DNA of 49,798 bases from Acinetobacter stercoris (GCF_900323515.1 NZ_OOGT01000003.1:1-49798), one strand, 5' to 3'. Counted from the stretch's first letter, positions 25,639 to 34,312 are shown. Numbers and translations: made by a program. Notes: generated from the letters alone by a model not told the origin.

Positions 25639-26208
25639 TTAGATATGGCTAATTTTTTCTAGCGTTTCCTGAAGTGCTTTTTCTTTCAACTCAGGTGAAA
25701 TATTTACGCCTTCTGCATGGAAAACTTCAATATTTGTCACACCTGTAAAGTTAAAGATCTGTTTTAAGAAAGCTTCCTGAAAGTCTGCAGGTGAGCTATC
25801 GCCATAAATGCCACCACGGCTACTTGCAATGTAAGCTTTTTGGATATTTGTTGCTAAACCAACAGCACCTTCAGCCGTATACTTAAAGGTTTTACCTGCA
25901 ACTGCAATACGGTCAACCCATGCTTTTAAGTTAGATGGAATGCTGAAGTTATACATACCAGCGCCGATTACAACGATATCAGCAGCAAGATATTGATCTA
26001 CCAGTTCTTCACCAAGGCGCGATTGTTCAACATCCTGACCTAAAAGAATTGCTCCAGTTAAATGCGGGATATCTTTTGTACCCAAATCCAGATAATCAAC
26101 TTCTAAATTTGAGTGTTTCTTTTTAAGTTGCTCTACAATTGCAGCACTTAATTTACGTGAAACTGAATTTTCGCCAAGGATACTAGAGTCAATGTGTAAA
26201 AGCTTCAT
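25639..26208 (-). CDS. azoR: FMN-dependent NADH-azoreductase
   Basis: Flavodoxin-like quinone/azo reductase of 189 residues. The N-terminus MKLLHIDSSILGENSVSRKLSAAIVEQL carries the phosphate-binding loop for FMN. Other features are VVIGAGMYNFSIPSNLKAWVDRIAVAGKTFKY (GMYNFSIPS binds flavin) and ASSRGGIYG (about 127-136). The family reduces quinones and azo compounds with NAD(P)H and is usually linked to electrophile stress. It is a monocistronic cytoplasmic gene with its own terminator; the 172-bp upstream gap shows no clear regulator site. Confidence 0.92.
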   Translation of the reverse strand: MKLLHIDSSILGENSVSRKLSAAIVEQLKKKHSNLEVDYLDLGTKDIPHLTGAILLGQDVEQSRLGEELVDQYLAADIVVIGAGMYNFSIPSNLKAWVDRIAVAGKTFKYTAEGAVGLATNIQKAYIASSRGGIYGDSSPADFQEAFLKQIFNFTGVTNIEVFHAEGVNISPELKEKALQETLEKISHI

Positions 26209-26380
26209 GGTTGTTCTATCAACTAATTAATGTTTCGATGTGGATAGATTAATCCAAAGTTTAACGTTGAATAATCCCTGACTTTAAAACAGTCTGTTCT
26301 ATTTTTAATACTAATCTCTAGCTGCTGTTGAACTTATCTCACTTATAAAATTCATAAAAAAGATACTCAATAGCTTGTTT

Positions 26381-27058
26381 TTATGGCGCTTTACGGTATG
26401 GTTCATCCACTGGCACAAACTGATGTTCCTGTTTTGCCTGCTCTATCCACTGCTGTACAGACTCAAGTTTTAGGACAGTCTCCATATATGCTTGACCAGA
26501 AGCAGAGACAGGGAGCTGAAAACTGATAAAACGCATGACTACAGGAATATAAAATGCATCTGCAATTGAAAAATCACCAAACAGAAAACTTTCTCCTGAT
26601 GGCCTCTTAGCCCAAATCTGCTCAATACGGGCAACATCATCACGTAAACCTTGATGTTCATCCCACAGTTTAATCCCAACCGTTGACAAATCGGCCTCAA
26701 TATTCATCGGACATAATTGACGAAGCATTTGGAAACCACTGTGCATTTCTGCTGAGATACTTCTTGCCTGAGCTCGTAATTGTAAATCACTTGGCCATAA
26801 CGTTTTATCTGGATAGAGTTCAGCCAGATACTCACAAATCGCTAAGGAATCCCACACGACCAGATCCCCGTTAACCACAGCTGGTACCTTTCCCGTAGGG
26901 TTAATTTTTAAAATACTTTGTTTAAATGGTCGATCCAGATGAAAATCATCAAATGCAATAAAATGTTCTTGAAAAGGTATGTCAAAAGCCTTTAAAACTA
27001 GCCAAGGACGCATTGACCATGTTGAATAGTTTTTATTTCCAATAAATAGTTCTAACAT
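26381..27058 (-). CDS. Glutathione S-transferase family protein
   Basis: A 225-residue two-domain protein. The N-terminal thioredoxin-like domain starts MLELFIGNKNYSTWSMRPWLVLKAF. NYSTWSMRPW is typical of a bacterial GST group in which a serine takes the catalytic position. The glutathione gamma-glutamyl site reads KVPAVVNGDLVVWDSLAICEYLAE (V-P with W-DSLAI, about 50-73). The C-terminal helical domain includes FSIADAFYIPVVMRF, the N-capping box region. A frame opening 13 codons earlier is rejected because ATG at 27058 follows GGAAAG. The substrate is unknown. Confidence 0.88.
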   Translation of the reverse strand: MLELFIGNKNYSTWSMRPWLVLKAFDIPFQEHFIAFDDFHLDRPFKQSILKINPTGKVPAVVNGDLVVWDSLAICEYLAELYPDKTLWPSDLQLRAQARSISAEMHSGFQMLRQLCPMNIEADLSTVGIKLWDEHQGLRDDVARIEQIWAKRPSGESFLFGDFSIADAFYIPVVMRFISFQLPVSASGQAYMETVLKLESVQQWIEQAKQEHQFVPVDEPYRKAP

Positions 27059-27075
27059 TTTTCTTTCCTTTAAAA

Positions 27076-27104
27076 TAAAAAGAGTGGCGATAACCACTCT
27101 TTTA
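27076..27104 (-). terminator. Intrinsic terminator of the outer-membrane protein gene
   Basis: On the minus strand, AAAGAGTGG-ttatcg-CCACTCTTT followed by TTATTTTA, 25 bp past the stop codon and before the GST gene. Confidence 0.8.
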
Positions 27105-27126
27105 GATCTACCGTAGCATTTGCTAT

Positions 27127-27894
27127 CTAGAACAAGAATGAAACGCCTAGACCTGCTCTATAATTTTTATCTTCGCTTTGAAAATCTACACCAACACTGC
27201 CATCCAGCTGAATGCGATTATTTAAAGCATAGATTAAACCAGTGTTTACACCATATTCATTACGCTGACTTTCTTCTTTATGATATACAAACTCAGAAAA
27301 GCCAGATAAATTTCCAGCAACTTTATAACTAATATTAGGGATAGCTGTTACTGAAACATTGCTATTTTGCATTGAGTAATACATGGTCATACCCGTATTT
27401 AGCAAATCATTATATTTATAATTTAGAGATGAACCTAAAGTATAAATATCATCATGTTCAGAAAAGCCATCATTACCAGTCGCAATCTTGGCACGTGCTA
27501 AAACAGCCATTGAAAGCTTGTCATCTTTCAAATCAATCGCATGTTTTAAACCAATACTGACATCACCTAAACCGTCATCATCGTGAGAACGACCTTTATA
27601 CTTGGTCTGAGACCACATTGGACCATCCCATCCCAGTTGCAACTCTAATGATTTTGTTAAACCTGTACGAAAAAGCATATCTCCGCCAAGTGTAACTGTT
27701 TTTTTCTTAGCGCCATCAACCGTTTCTTCTTTGTAGGTTGCACTCGGAAGCGCCTGCTCCCATGCAAGCTGACCTACTGGGGTAATACTTGTACCAAAAC
27801 CCTCTCCTGGGCGATCAAATGAGAAATCGGCAGCCATACTTCCCATGCTGATGACAGAGGCACCTACCAATGCTAGTTTTTGTAGTATTTTCAT
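27127..27894 (-). CDS. Putative outer-membrane beta-barrel (phenol MetA-type transporter family)
   Basis: 255 residues with a signal peptide (about 1-22, ending SMAA). The mature protein starts DFSFDRPGEGFGTSITPVGQLAWEQALPS. It continues with alternating strands (GLGDVSIGLKHAIDL, MAVLARAKIATGNDGF, SSLNYKYN) and ends with an aromatic C-terminus (AGLGVSFLF) suited to BAM-dependent insertion. GLGDxSIGLK is typical of the transporter family first seen in the MetA phenol-degradation pathway. No degradation genes are nearby, so the substrate is unknown. The frame opens at a TTG four codons earlier; ATG at 27894 is preferred. It follows the ankyrin-like gene by 14 bp, suggesting one transcript. Confidence 0.78.
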   Translation of the reverse strand: MKILQKLALVGASVISMGSMAADFSFDRPGEGFGTSITPVGQLAWEQALPSATYKEETVDGAKKKTVTLGGDMLFRTGLTKSLELQLGWDGPMWSQTKYKGRSHDDDGLGDVSIGLKHAIDLKDDKLSMAVLARAKIATGNDGFSEHDDIYTLGSSLNYKYNDLLNTGMTMYYSMQNSNVSVTAIPNISYKVAGNLSGFSEFVYHKEESQRNEYGVNTGLIYALNNRIQLDGSVGVDFQSEDKNYRAGLGVSFLF

Positions 27895-27908
27895 ATGATT
27901 ACTCAAAG

Positions 27909-28451
27909 TTAAACCAATTCTTTTGACATTTTCGCACCGTGGCTACGGAGCAACTCTAGAGTTTCTTTCTCTTCTGATAAAGCCTGTGACCAATCAATTT
28001 CATCAAAATCACAATCAAAAAATAACTCACTGATCGAAGATAAAATCGTTTGCCCTTCTTCATCCTTGGTATTTGGATCAACTTTTTCATCCAATAACCG
28101 TGATACCGCGGGAACACAAGCAGAACTAGCAGCATCCCATAATGGACCATAGCACTCTTCTGCGTCCCATAAATGTAAATTGGCTTTAGCCTGAATCAAT
28201 GCTTCCAAAATATCAAGGTGGACTTTTAAACTTTGTTGTTTTTGCTGTTCACTTAATGGTTGCTGAGCCTCATATGCTTCACATACGTCCTCCCACCATT
28301 TAAACAAACCGTCAGACCATACTGATACCGCTGGCCCTTTTTCTGGCTCAATGAAATTCGGGTCGAGTCCTTCTGCCAATAGATGTTGAACCTGACTAAG
28401 GTTTAACTCTTCTATTGCCTGAATAAAGCTTTGTTGCTTGGCAGTTAGCAT
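27909..28451 (-). CDS. Ankyrin-repeat-like protein
   Basis: A 180-residue, strongly acidic protein. Ankyrin-type helices are visible: FIQAIEELNLSQVQHLLAEGLDPNFIEP (about 9-36), LDILEALIQAKANLHLWD (about 78-95) and AVSRLLDEKVDPNTKDEEGQTIL (about 113-136), plus a final ETLELLRSHGAK. An insertion (VWSDGLFKWWEDVCEAYEAQQPL) breaks the first repeat. Tryptophan is frequent. There is no signal peptide. It probably binds a protein; the partner is unknown. It is 14 bp upstream of the outer-membrane protein gene and likely co-transcribed. Confidence 0.7.
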   Translation of the reverse strand: MLTAKQQSFIQAIEELNLSQVQHLLAEGLDPNFIEPEKGPAVSVWSDGLFKWWEDVCEAYEAQQPLSEQQKQQSLKVHLDILEALIQAKANLHLWDAEECYGPLWDAASSACVPAVSRLLDEKVDPNTKDEEGQTILSSISELFFDCDFDEIDWSQALSEEKETLELLRSHGAKMSKELV

Positions 28452-28552
28452 GCGATCACTCTCAATTCTTAGAATTGATATTATGCCTAAGATTGATCAA
28501 TTTTTCTTAAATTTCGTGAATAATCTTTATTATTTTATTTTTGCCATTATAG

Positions 28553-28576
28553 AAAAAAGCCCCGAAGGGCTTTTCT
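28553..28576 (-). terminator. Intrinsic terminator of the hibernation-factor gene
   Basis: On the minus strand, AAGCCC-TTCG-GGGCTT followed by TTTTC. The UUCG tetraloop stem abuts the stop codon. Confidence 0.88.
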
Positions 28577-28933
28577 TTATGCTTCATCAGCATCTGCAAG
28601 TTCGAGTTTCCCACCACGTGGATTCTCTTTTTTCTCGAAAGCATGCTCTAAACTACGTTTCACCCGATCAATAGCACCATGTAATGCTGTATCAATGTTT
28701 TTAGCATTATGTGTAACCACTACAGGACTTAAACCTGCAGCTTTTACTTCAACCATACAGCGAATATCGTCATCACCACCTTTCGCTTTACTATTTTCAT
28801 CACTCAAATGCACTGAAAATTGTGTTATACGTTCACTATACCGTTGGAATTCTTGAGCTAGTTCTGCACGTACATAACTAATTAAACGATCACTATTTTG
28901 AATGTTTTTATCTGTACGGATTTCAATGTTCAT
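28577..28933 (-). CDS. HPF/RaiA-family ribosome-associated protein
   Basis: A 118-residue protein of the S30AE (HPF/YfiA) family. It starts MNIEIRTDKNIQNSDRLISYVRAELAQEFQRYSERIT and continues FSVHLSDENSKAKGGDDDIRCMVEVKAAGLSPVVVTHNAKNIDTALHGAIDRVKRSLEH. This beta-alpha-beta-beta-beta-alpha order binds the 30S decoding site and silences ribosomes in stress or stationary phase. The segment HNAKNIDTALHGAIDRVKRSL is characteristic. It lacks the long C-terminal domain and is not beside rpoN, so it may be a second, stand-alone copy. The start is ATG after GAGGG. Confidence 0.82.
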   Translation of the reverse strand: MNIEIRTDKNIQNSDRLISYVRAELAQEFQRYSERITQFSVHLSDENSKAKGGDDDIRCMVEVKAAGLSPVVVTHNAKNIDTALHGAIDRVKRSLEHAFEKKENPRGGKLELADADEA

Positions 28934-29467
28934 AAAATTAAACCCTCATTCTTATAAAAAATTTCTAGTGCAAAACCTGATTTTGTCGGCACTTTCAAAT
29001 GTAGGCTGTCATAAACAGCTGAAAGTTTTAGCTCATTTGATTTTGGGAAAACCCTCCTCAATCACTAAGGACTATAAAATATTTTTAAGTCCCTATGACT
29101 TCAATATCAGGCCAAGAATGAAAATATGCAAGTATATTTTTTAAATTTTTATGAAAAGAATAGATAAAATCACAAGATTTTACGTTTTATCAGATATAAA
29201 ACAAAAATTATTGTTTTATTTTATTTTTTATATTAATATTTTGAGGGTCAAAAATTTCGAATCAATTTATTCTATTTTTCTTTCTATTGTTTTCACTTTT
29301 ATTTACCTTAAATTCCTTATTACTATTACTTTAACTTTTCACAAACCTTTTTTTGCAAAAACTGCATTGATAAAATTAAAAATAACTGAATCTTTCATCA
29401 ATTTTGGCTTTATTTTTGCTTAATAGTCTGTATCCTTTACTCGCTCTTTTGGGGGAACATACTTTTA
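28934..29467. other. 534-bp AT-rich gap without a supported gene
   Basis: Divergent space between the hibernation-factor and Tsx-like genes. Contents: a bulged hairpin ACTTTCA...GCTGT-cataa-ACAGC-TGAAAGT (28991-29026), a GGACT/AGTCC pair (about 29069-29094), and a 90-codon AT-rich frame (29151-29423) that looks non-coding. The promoter of the Tsx-like gene must lie at its right end. Confidence 0.5.
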
Positions 29468-30193
29468 ATGAAACTTTCTTACCTTATTACATCCATTGCA
29501 CTTGCATCAGTAACGACATTGACTCAGGCAAAACCAGTTTGGCAGGACTTCAGCTTGACTGGACTTTATGGTGAAAACTATGAAGTGGTGGATGAACAAC
29601 AAACAACATTAACTGTAGAGTATGCTGCAAAAGTTAAATATGCTGACGTATTCTTCTTTATGGATCGTATGCGTGGTGGTGATGATCATAAATCGACATA
29701 TTTCGAATTATCTCCTCGTTTGAGTTTAGGTGAAGTGACAAAAACCAAACTGAGTGCAGGTCCAATCAAAGATGTTTTGATTTCCACTACATGGGAAGCA
29801 AACAATGATGATTTTGATAACTTCGATAACTTCTTGTATGGCATAGCATTTGACCTTGATATTCCTTATTTCAAATATGCAAGTGTCAACTTTTATCGTG
29901 CTAACAACGAGAAAACTCACGATGATTATCAAATGACCTTCACTTATGGTATTCCATTTAATCTTGCTTCAGAAGAGTTTCTGGTTGATGGTTTCATTGA
30001 CTGGTCTACTGCTGAAAAAGATCATGCAAGCGAATTCAACTGGACAACCCAGTGGAAATGGAATGTTGGTAAACATATTTCACCTGATACTCGCTTATAT
30101 CTTGGTATTGAACACTCGGTTTGGAACAATAAGTTTGGCATCAAAGGCAAAGACGAAAACAATGTCAGTGCTTTAGTCAAATACCATTTCTAA
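29468..30193 (+). CDS. Tsx/OmpK-like outer-membrane channel (DUF5020-type)
   Basis: 241 residues with a signal peptide (about 1-21, ending TQA). The mature start KPVWQDFSLTGLYGENYEVV and the repeated amphipathic strands (TTLTVEYAAKVKYADVFFFMDRMRGGDDHKSTYFELSPRLSL, given in parts: VEYA, DVFFFMDR, YFELSPRLS) match Tsx/OmpK nucleoside-channel-like proteins. The end is an aromatic C-terminus (VSALVKYHF). Nucleoside uptake is the known role of Tsx; for this subgroup it is unproven. The ribosome binding site is GGGGGAAC. It is a single gene, ended by a terminator. Confidence 0.78.
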   Translation: MKLSYLITSIALASVTTLTQAKPVWQDFSLTGLYGENYEVVDEQQTTLTVEYAAKVKYADVFFFMDRMRGGDDHKSTYFELSPRLSLGEVTKTKLSAGPIKDVLISTTWEANNDDFDNFDNFLYGIAFDLDIPYFKYASVNFYRANNEKTHDDYQMTFTYGIPFNLASEEFLVDGFIDWSTAEKDHASEFNWTTQWKWNVGKHISPDTRLYLGIEHSVWNNKFGIKGKDENNVSALVKYHF

Positions 30194-30206
30194 TGCAATA
30201 TTTTTA

Positions 30207-30241
30207 ATAAAAAAGCAGAGCCCAGGTTCTGCTTTTTTATT
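30207..30241. terminator. Intrinsic terminator of the Tsx-like gene
   Basis: AAAAAGCAGA-gcccagg-TTCTGCTTTTTT, 14 bp after the stop. Confidence 0.85.
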
Positions 30242-30298
30242 GCTCAATAAAATAAAACAGTTAAGATAATTGTACCTGTTTCTATTTTGGCAAAATTC

Positions 30299-30826
30299 AT
30301 GAGTTTTCAGATTCGCCTGGCAATAAAAGATGATTTAAAACAAATTCTCGATATTTATAATGCCGAAATTTCAAATGGAACAGCAACCTGGAACAATGAA
30401 GCTCTTTCTCTTGAAAGATATACAAGATGGTATGAAGAGCTATTAAAAGCACGCTTTCCACTTTTTGTCGCTGTTGAAATAGAAACTCAATCAATTGCCG
30501 GTTATGCAGACTATTCTTCTTTCCGTTCTATCGCTGGTTTTGCTCAAACAGTTGAACATTCCGTATTTGTCCATCCAGATTTTAGCAGGCAGGGTTTAGG
30601 GAAAAAGCTCATACAAACCCTGATTAATCACGCCAGACAAAACAATATCCATGTCATGGTCGCTGCAATTGATCATGACAATATCGCATCTATCCGGCTA
30701 CATGAAAAATTTGGATTCAAACAGACAGGTTACATGCCTGAAGTTGGTCAAAAGTTCGGAAAATGGCGAGATTTGGTCTTGATGCAACTCAGTTTTTCGG
30801 AAAACAAACCCAACTTAGAAAGTTAA
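30299..30826 (+). CDS. GNAT acetyltransferase (phosphinothricin acetyltransferase-like)
   Basis: A 175-residue acetyl-CoA-dependent N-acetyltransferase. The N-terminal IRLAIKDDLKQILDIYNAEISNGTATWNNEALSLE resembles the Pat/MnaT/YwnH group, which acetylates phosphinothricin or methionine sulfoximine-like amino acids. The pyrophosphate loop is HPDFSRQGLGKKLIQTL (Q/RxxGxG/A, about 98-112). The later IDHDNIASIRLHEKFGFKQTG is also diagnostic. The frame begins at TTG 30287, but ATG at 30299 is the more usual start. No clear ribosome binding site. The real substrate is unknown. Confidence 0.85.
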   Translation: MSFQIRLAIKDDLKQILDIYNAEISNGTATWNNEALSLERYTRWYEELLKARFPLFVAVEIETQSIAGYADYSSFRSIAGFAQTVEHSVFVHPDFSRQGLGKKLIQTLINHARQNNIHVMVAAIDHDNIASIRLHEKFGFKQTGYMPEVGQKFGKWRDLVLMQLSFSENKPNLES

Positions 30827-30833
30827 TAAAAAG

Positions 30834-31324
30834 TTATTCACCAAATTCAGAAACTTGCAAACTAATCACAGCCTGATTGTTTTCATGTGCATGACCATAG
30901 AAAAACTTTAATCTAATGAAATTTTCAAGTAAAAGTTCTAAGGTGATCAAATTGTTTGAATTTAAGTGATGATAAAGCTGAGAACGTTTGAACTCCTCCT
31001 GCTCAAAACGTCTTTTAATTTCTTCGGTACTCAACAAATGTAATGCCTCAGCAATCTCAGCGACAATAACAGCCGAGTTATATTTCGCAGACTCAACAAC
31101 TGTCTGAATATGGACAAAAGGGTATTCCCCAAAAATTGTGAAACTTAATGGAGCTTCACCACCTGACTCTTTGCCAGTAAGCAAAAATGTAAAATACTCG
31201 CAGATTCTTTTAAATTTAATTTATTTTTTAAATCACGATCTCGGTAGATCTCCTGGATCGTTTCCGCATCAATTAAAATCGTCTCTAAGTCATTTGGTTC
31301 TATACTCAGTAAAATTGTATCCAT
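30834..31324 (-). pseudogene. DUF1877 (YfbM-like) gene broken by a single-base frameshift
   Basis: The C-terminal 115 residues (LLTGKESGGEAPLSFTIFGE...IAEALHLLSTEEIKRRF...LKFFYGHAHE) are a clear DUF1877 match. The missing N-terminus is encoded just upstream in another frame, from ATG at 31324 behind AGAG: MDTILLSIEPNDLETILIDA to SASILHF, 47 codons. The two join at a run of five A on the plus strand (31183-31187). One extra base would restore HFLLTG, the expected ILHFLLTG junction. So this is a one-base deletion in a homopolymer: a real inactivation, phase variation or a sequencing error. The family function is unknown. Confidence 0.82.
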
Positions 31325-31672
31325 TGTTCTACTCTAATTACTTATTATGATTGTATCTTAATCCCCATAAGCGCTAGTGGACACTAAAAATTGTGTGCTG
31401 ATTATAATGATTTGTAAAATATTTTATGACGTTTCTAAGCAGAAATTAAACGCTGCAATTTTATAAATGATTTGATTAGATTTCAGCAAATCATGAATTG
31501 ATATTATTTTTTATTTAAGCAATTGCTTAATTTTATTAACATTCTCAAACCTTTAAAAACACTAACATATTGATAATAAAAAATATTTATTACTGGCACA
31601 ATATTTGATTATTTCTCCATACAGCAAAAAGGAAGAGTTTGTTGTTTTTTCATCATCATTATGGAGAAAATA
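31325..31672. promoter_or_regulatory. Regulatory gap upstream of ompW
   Basis: 348 bp, AT-rich, without a gene. It contains a 16-bp perfect palindrome TTAAGC-AATT-GCTTAA (31515-31530) and a sigma-54-like TGGCAC-N5-TTGAT (31594-31609), whose last position differs from the canonical TTGC. Both lie upstream of the OmpW-family gene. Neither is proven. Confidence 0.4.
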
Positions 31673-32272
31673 ATGAAAAAAATTGTATTTTTACTGGCTA
31701 GTTTTAGCCTGATTCCAATATCACATGCAGGGCTTGATTTAAGCAAAATCAAAACACGTTTAGGGGCCAGTTTTATTCAGCCGAAAGATCATCCAGGCAA
31801 TTTATATGATGGCACCTCGACCAGTATTTCTGATGGGTACGCCATGACCATTTCAACCCTGTATTTTGTCTCCCCCCATGTTGCAATTGATTTGCTGGCA
31901 GGGACTGCACCCAAACATGATATTTACGGGAATGGCACAAAAATTGGTCATACTCGCTATTTGCCACCAACATTGAGTGTGCAATATAACTTCAATCCCG
32001 ATGGGAAATGGAATCCTTATATTGGTGCAGGGGTAAATTATACAATTTACTTAAATGAAAAATTATTTAGTGGAGATAAATTAGACATTACCAATTCTTT
32101 CGGTTTCGCTGCAACAGCCGGTATGGATTATCAAATCAATAAGCATTTTAGCTTGGGAGCAGAAGCCCGCTATATCGATGTCAACTCTGATCTGAAAATC
32201 AATGGTATTACAGTCGGAAATGGTGATGTCAACCCAATGGTGTATACACTTACTTTAGGATATAAATTCTAA
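31673..32272 (+). CDS. ompW: OmpW-family outer-membrane protein
   Basis: A small eight-stranded barrel of 199 residues. A signal peptide (about 1-18, ending SHA) precedes LDLSKIKTRLGASFIQPKDHPGNL. The family core is visible: TISTLYFVSPHVAIDLLAGTAPKHDIYG, TRYLPPTLSVQYNF, KWNPYIGAGVNYTIYL, then LGAEARYIDVNSDL and the aromatic end YTLTLGYKF. OmpW proteins form narrow hydrophobic channels for small apolar compounds. A frame from 31661 exists, but ATG at 31673 has GGAG 6 nt upstream. Regulation may involve the palindrome and sigma-54-like site in the leader. Confidence 0.9.
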   Translation: MKKIVFLLASFSLIPISHAGLDLSKIKTRLGASFIQPKDHPGNLYDGTSTSISDGYAMTISTLYFVSPHVAIDLLAGTAPKHDIYGNGTKIGHTRYLPPTLSVQYNFNPDGKWNPYIGAGVNYTIYLNEKLFSGDKLDITNSFGFAATAGMDYQINKHFSLGAEARYIDVNSDLKINGITVGNGDVNPMVYTLTLGYKF

Positions 32273-32389
32273 ATTTTTGTATTCATGACGGAGTCTGTCT
32301 TAGGCTTCGTCAAATGAATGATTCACAAGATACTTCACTAAATTTATTAAAATATAATGAAGTTGAGTCTCCAAACCTGTTTTATCATT

Positions 32390-32425
32390 TAAAAATAAAA
32401 GTGATGTCGAAACATCACTTTAGAT
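32390..32425 (-). terminator. Intrinsic terminator of parE
   Basis: On the minus strand, AAAGTGATGT-ttcg-ACATCACTTT followed by TATTTTTAAA, a few bases past the stop. Confidence 0.85.
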
Positions 32426-32431
32426 TATACA

Positions 32432-34312
32432 TTAAGCTGTCAAATCAGCTAGATTACCCTTTTGTTCTAACCAATGTTTACGATCACTAGAACGTTTTTT
32501 TGCAAGTAATTTATCGAGTAGCCCAGCAGTAAACTGGATATCATCCAGATCTAACTGCACTAAACGACGTGTATTTGGATCCATAGTTGTTTCCCGAAGC
32601 TGACTGGCATTCATTTCACCCAGCCCCTTAAATCGGGTAATTTGTGGATTTTTTGTCTTGGCTTTCTTCAAGATAGCTTCTAACTCATCTTCATCAAGCG
32701 CGTAGTGTACATCTTTACCATCATCAATACGGAATAATGGAGGCATTGCAACAAACAAATGGCCTTCTTCCACCATTGCTGGAAAATGTTTAACAAACAA
32801 GGCACAAAGCAGTGTCGCAATATGCAATCCATCTGAATCCGCATCGGCTAGAATACAAATTTTGCCGTAACGAAGCTCCGAGAGATCATCACTACCAGGA
32901 TCTACACCTATAGCAATCGCAATATCATGAACCTCTTGGGAGGCGAGAACTTCATCTGAAGAAACCTCCCATGTATTTAAAATTTTTCCACGAATCGGCA
33001 TAATTGCCTGAAAGTTTTTATCTCGTGCCTGTTTAGCTGAACCACCAGCGGAATCCCCTTCGACAATAAAGAGTTCAGATTCTTCAAGCGTATGTCCTAC
33101 ACAATCTGCCAGTTTCCCTGGTAATGCAGGTCCAGCAACAATCTTTTTCCGTTCAACTTTTTTCGCAGCTTTTAAACGTCGCCCTGCTTTAGAAATTGCC
33201 ATTTCTGCAAGCTGCATTGCAATTTCAGAGTTTTGGTTTAACCATAATGCAAAAGCGTCTTTCGCAATATTCAACACGATACCTGAAGCCTCACGGCTAG
33301 ACAGTCGTTCTTTAGTTTGCCCTGAAAATTGTGGTTCCTGAAATTTTAATGAAAGGATATAGTTCACACCATCCCAGACATCTTCAGCAGATAATTTTAA
33401 ATTACGCGGTAACAAATTACGGAGTTCACAAAACTCGCGAATTGCATCTGTCACACCCGAACGTAAACCATTGACATGAGTACCTCCCTGAGCAGTTGGA
33501 ATCAGGTTGACATAACTCTCCTGAATTTGCTCGCCCCCTTCCACATTCCAGCAAATTGCAAATTCTGCACTGGCACGCTCAGCTTCACCAGTTGCGACAA
33601 ATGCAGGCTCAGGCAAGATCTCCCGATCTTCCAGCTCATCCATCAGATAATCAACCAGACCATTTTCAAACTGCCATTCCACAGTTTCATTGTTGATTTG
33701 ATCAATAAAGGTAATATGTAAACCAGCAGCCAAAACAGCTTTGGCTTTTAAATTATGTTTAAGTGCCTTGATGGCAAATTTAGGGCTATCAAAATATTTT
33801 TCTTCAGGCCAAAAATGAACAGTCGTTCCTGTCGCTCGCTTAGGCGCTTTACCTTGTAAAACTTCCAGTGGACCCGTCGGTTCACCATGTTCAAAGGTCA
33901 TTTTATAAAGATTGCCTTGACGTTGAACCTCAACATCCACCCGTGTTGACAGGGCATTAACAACCGAAATCCCTACACCATGCAAACCACCTGAAAACTG
34001 GTAATTATCTGTACTAAATTTACCACCTGCATGCAGTTTAGTTAAAATAATCTCAATACCGCATTGCCCATATTCTGGATGAATATCAACAGGCATCCCG
34101 CGCCCATTATCTTCAACAGATAAAGAACCATCCTTGTACACCGTGACTACGATCTTGCTGGCAAACCCGGCCAAAGCCTCATCGACAGCATTATCAATTA
34201 CTTCCTGAGCCAAATGGTTTGGACGAGTGGTATCTGTATACATTCCTGGACGGCGGCGGACAGGATCTAAACCAGATAAAACTTCAAGTGATTGAGCCGT
34301 ATATTGAGACAC
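32432..34312 (-). CDS. parE: DNA topoisomerase IV subunit B
   Basis: ATPase subunit of topoisomerase IV, 626 residues; with ParC it decatenates chromosomes. The GHKL ATPase domain has EVIDNAVDEALAG (about 38-50), DNGRGMPVDIHPE and GGLHGVGISVVNALS. The QTKERLSSREA segment ends the transducer. The TOPRIM domain has FIVEGDSAGGSAKQARDKNFQAI and ILADADSDGLHI, with PIRGKILNTWE in place of the more common PLRGKxLN. The start is GTG after AAGGAAA. It follows the YqiA-type gene by 16 bp, as in E. coli yqiA-parE. It is distinguished from GyrB by the short C-terminus. Confidence 0.96.
   Translation of the reverse strand: MSQYTAQSLEVLSGLDPVRRRPGMYTDTTRPNHLAQEVIDNAVDEALAGFASKIVVTVYKDGSLSVEDNGRGMPVDIHPEYGQCGIEIILTKLHAGGKFSTDNYQFSGGLHGVGISVVNALSTRVDVEVQRQGNLYKMTFEHGEPTGPLEVLQGKAPKRATGTTVHFWPEEKYFDSPKFAIKALKHNLKAKAVLAAGLHITFIDQINNETVEWQFENGLVDYLMDELEDREILPEPAFVATGEAERASAEFAICWNVEGGEQIQESYVNLIPTAQGGTHVNGLRSGVTDAIREFCELRNLLPRNLKLSAEDVWDGVNYILSLKFQEPQFSGQTKERLSSREASGIVLNIAKDAFALWLNQNSEIAMQLAEMAISKAGRRLKAAKKVERKKIVAGPALPGKLADCVGHTLEESELFIVEGDSAGGSAKQARDKNFQAIMPIRGKILNTWEVSSDEVLASQEVHDIAIAIGVDPGSDDLSELRYGKICILADADSDGLHIATLLCALFVKHFPAMVEEGHLFVAMPPLFRIDDGKDVHYALDEDELEAILKKAKTKNPQITRFKGLGEMNASQLRETTMDPNTRRLVQLDLDDIQFTAGLLDKLLAKKRSSDRKHWLEQKGNLADLTA

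Noticed and set aside
29151-29423. 90-codon frame rich in Phe, Ile and Lys
   Set aside because: Composition follows the extreme AT content, there is no ribosome binding site, and no recognisable motif; I treat it as non-coding, without certainty.
30834-31184. Intact 116-residue gene
   Set aside because: Begins inside the DUF1877 domain at a TTG; the missing N-terminus is upstream in another frame.
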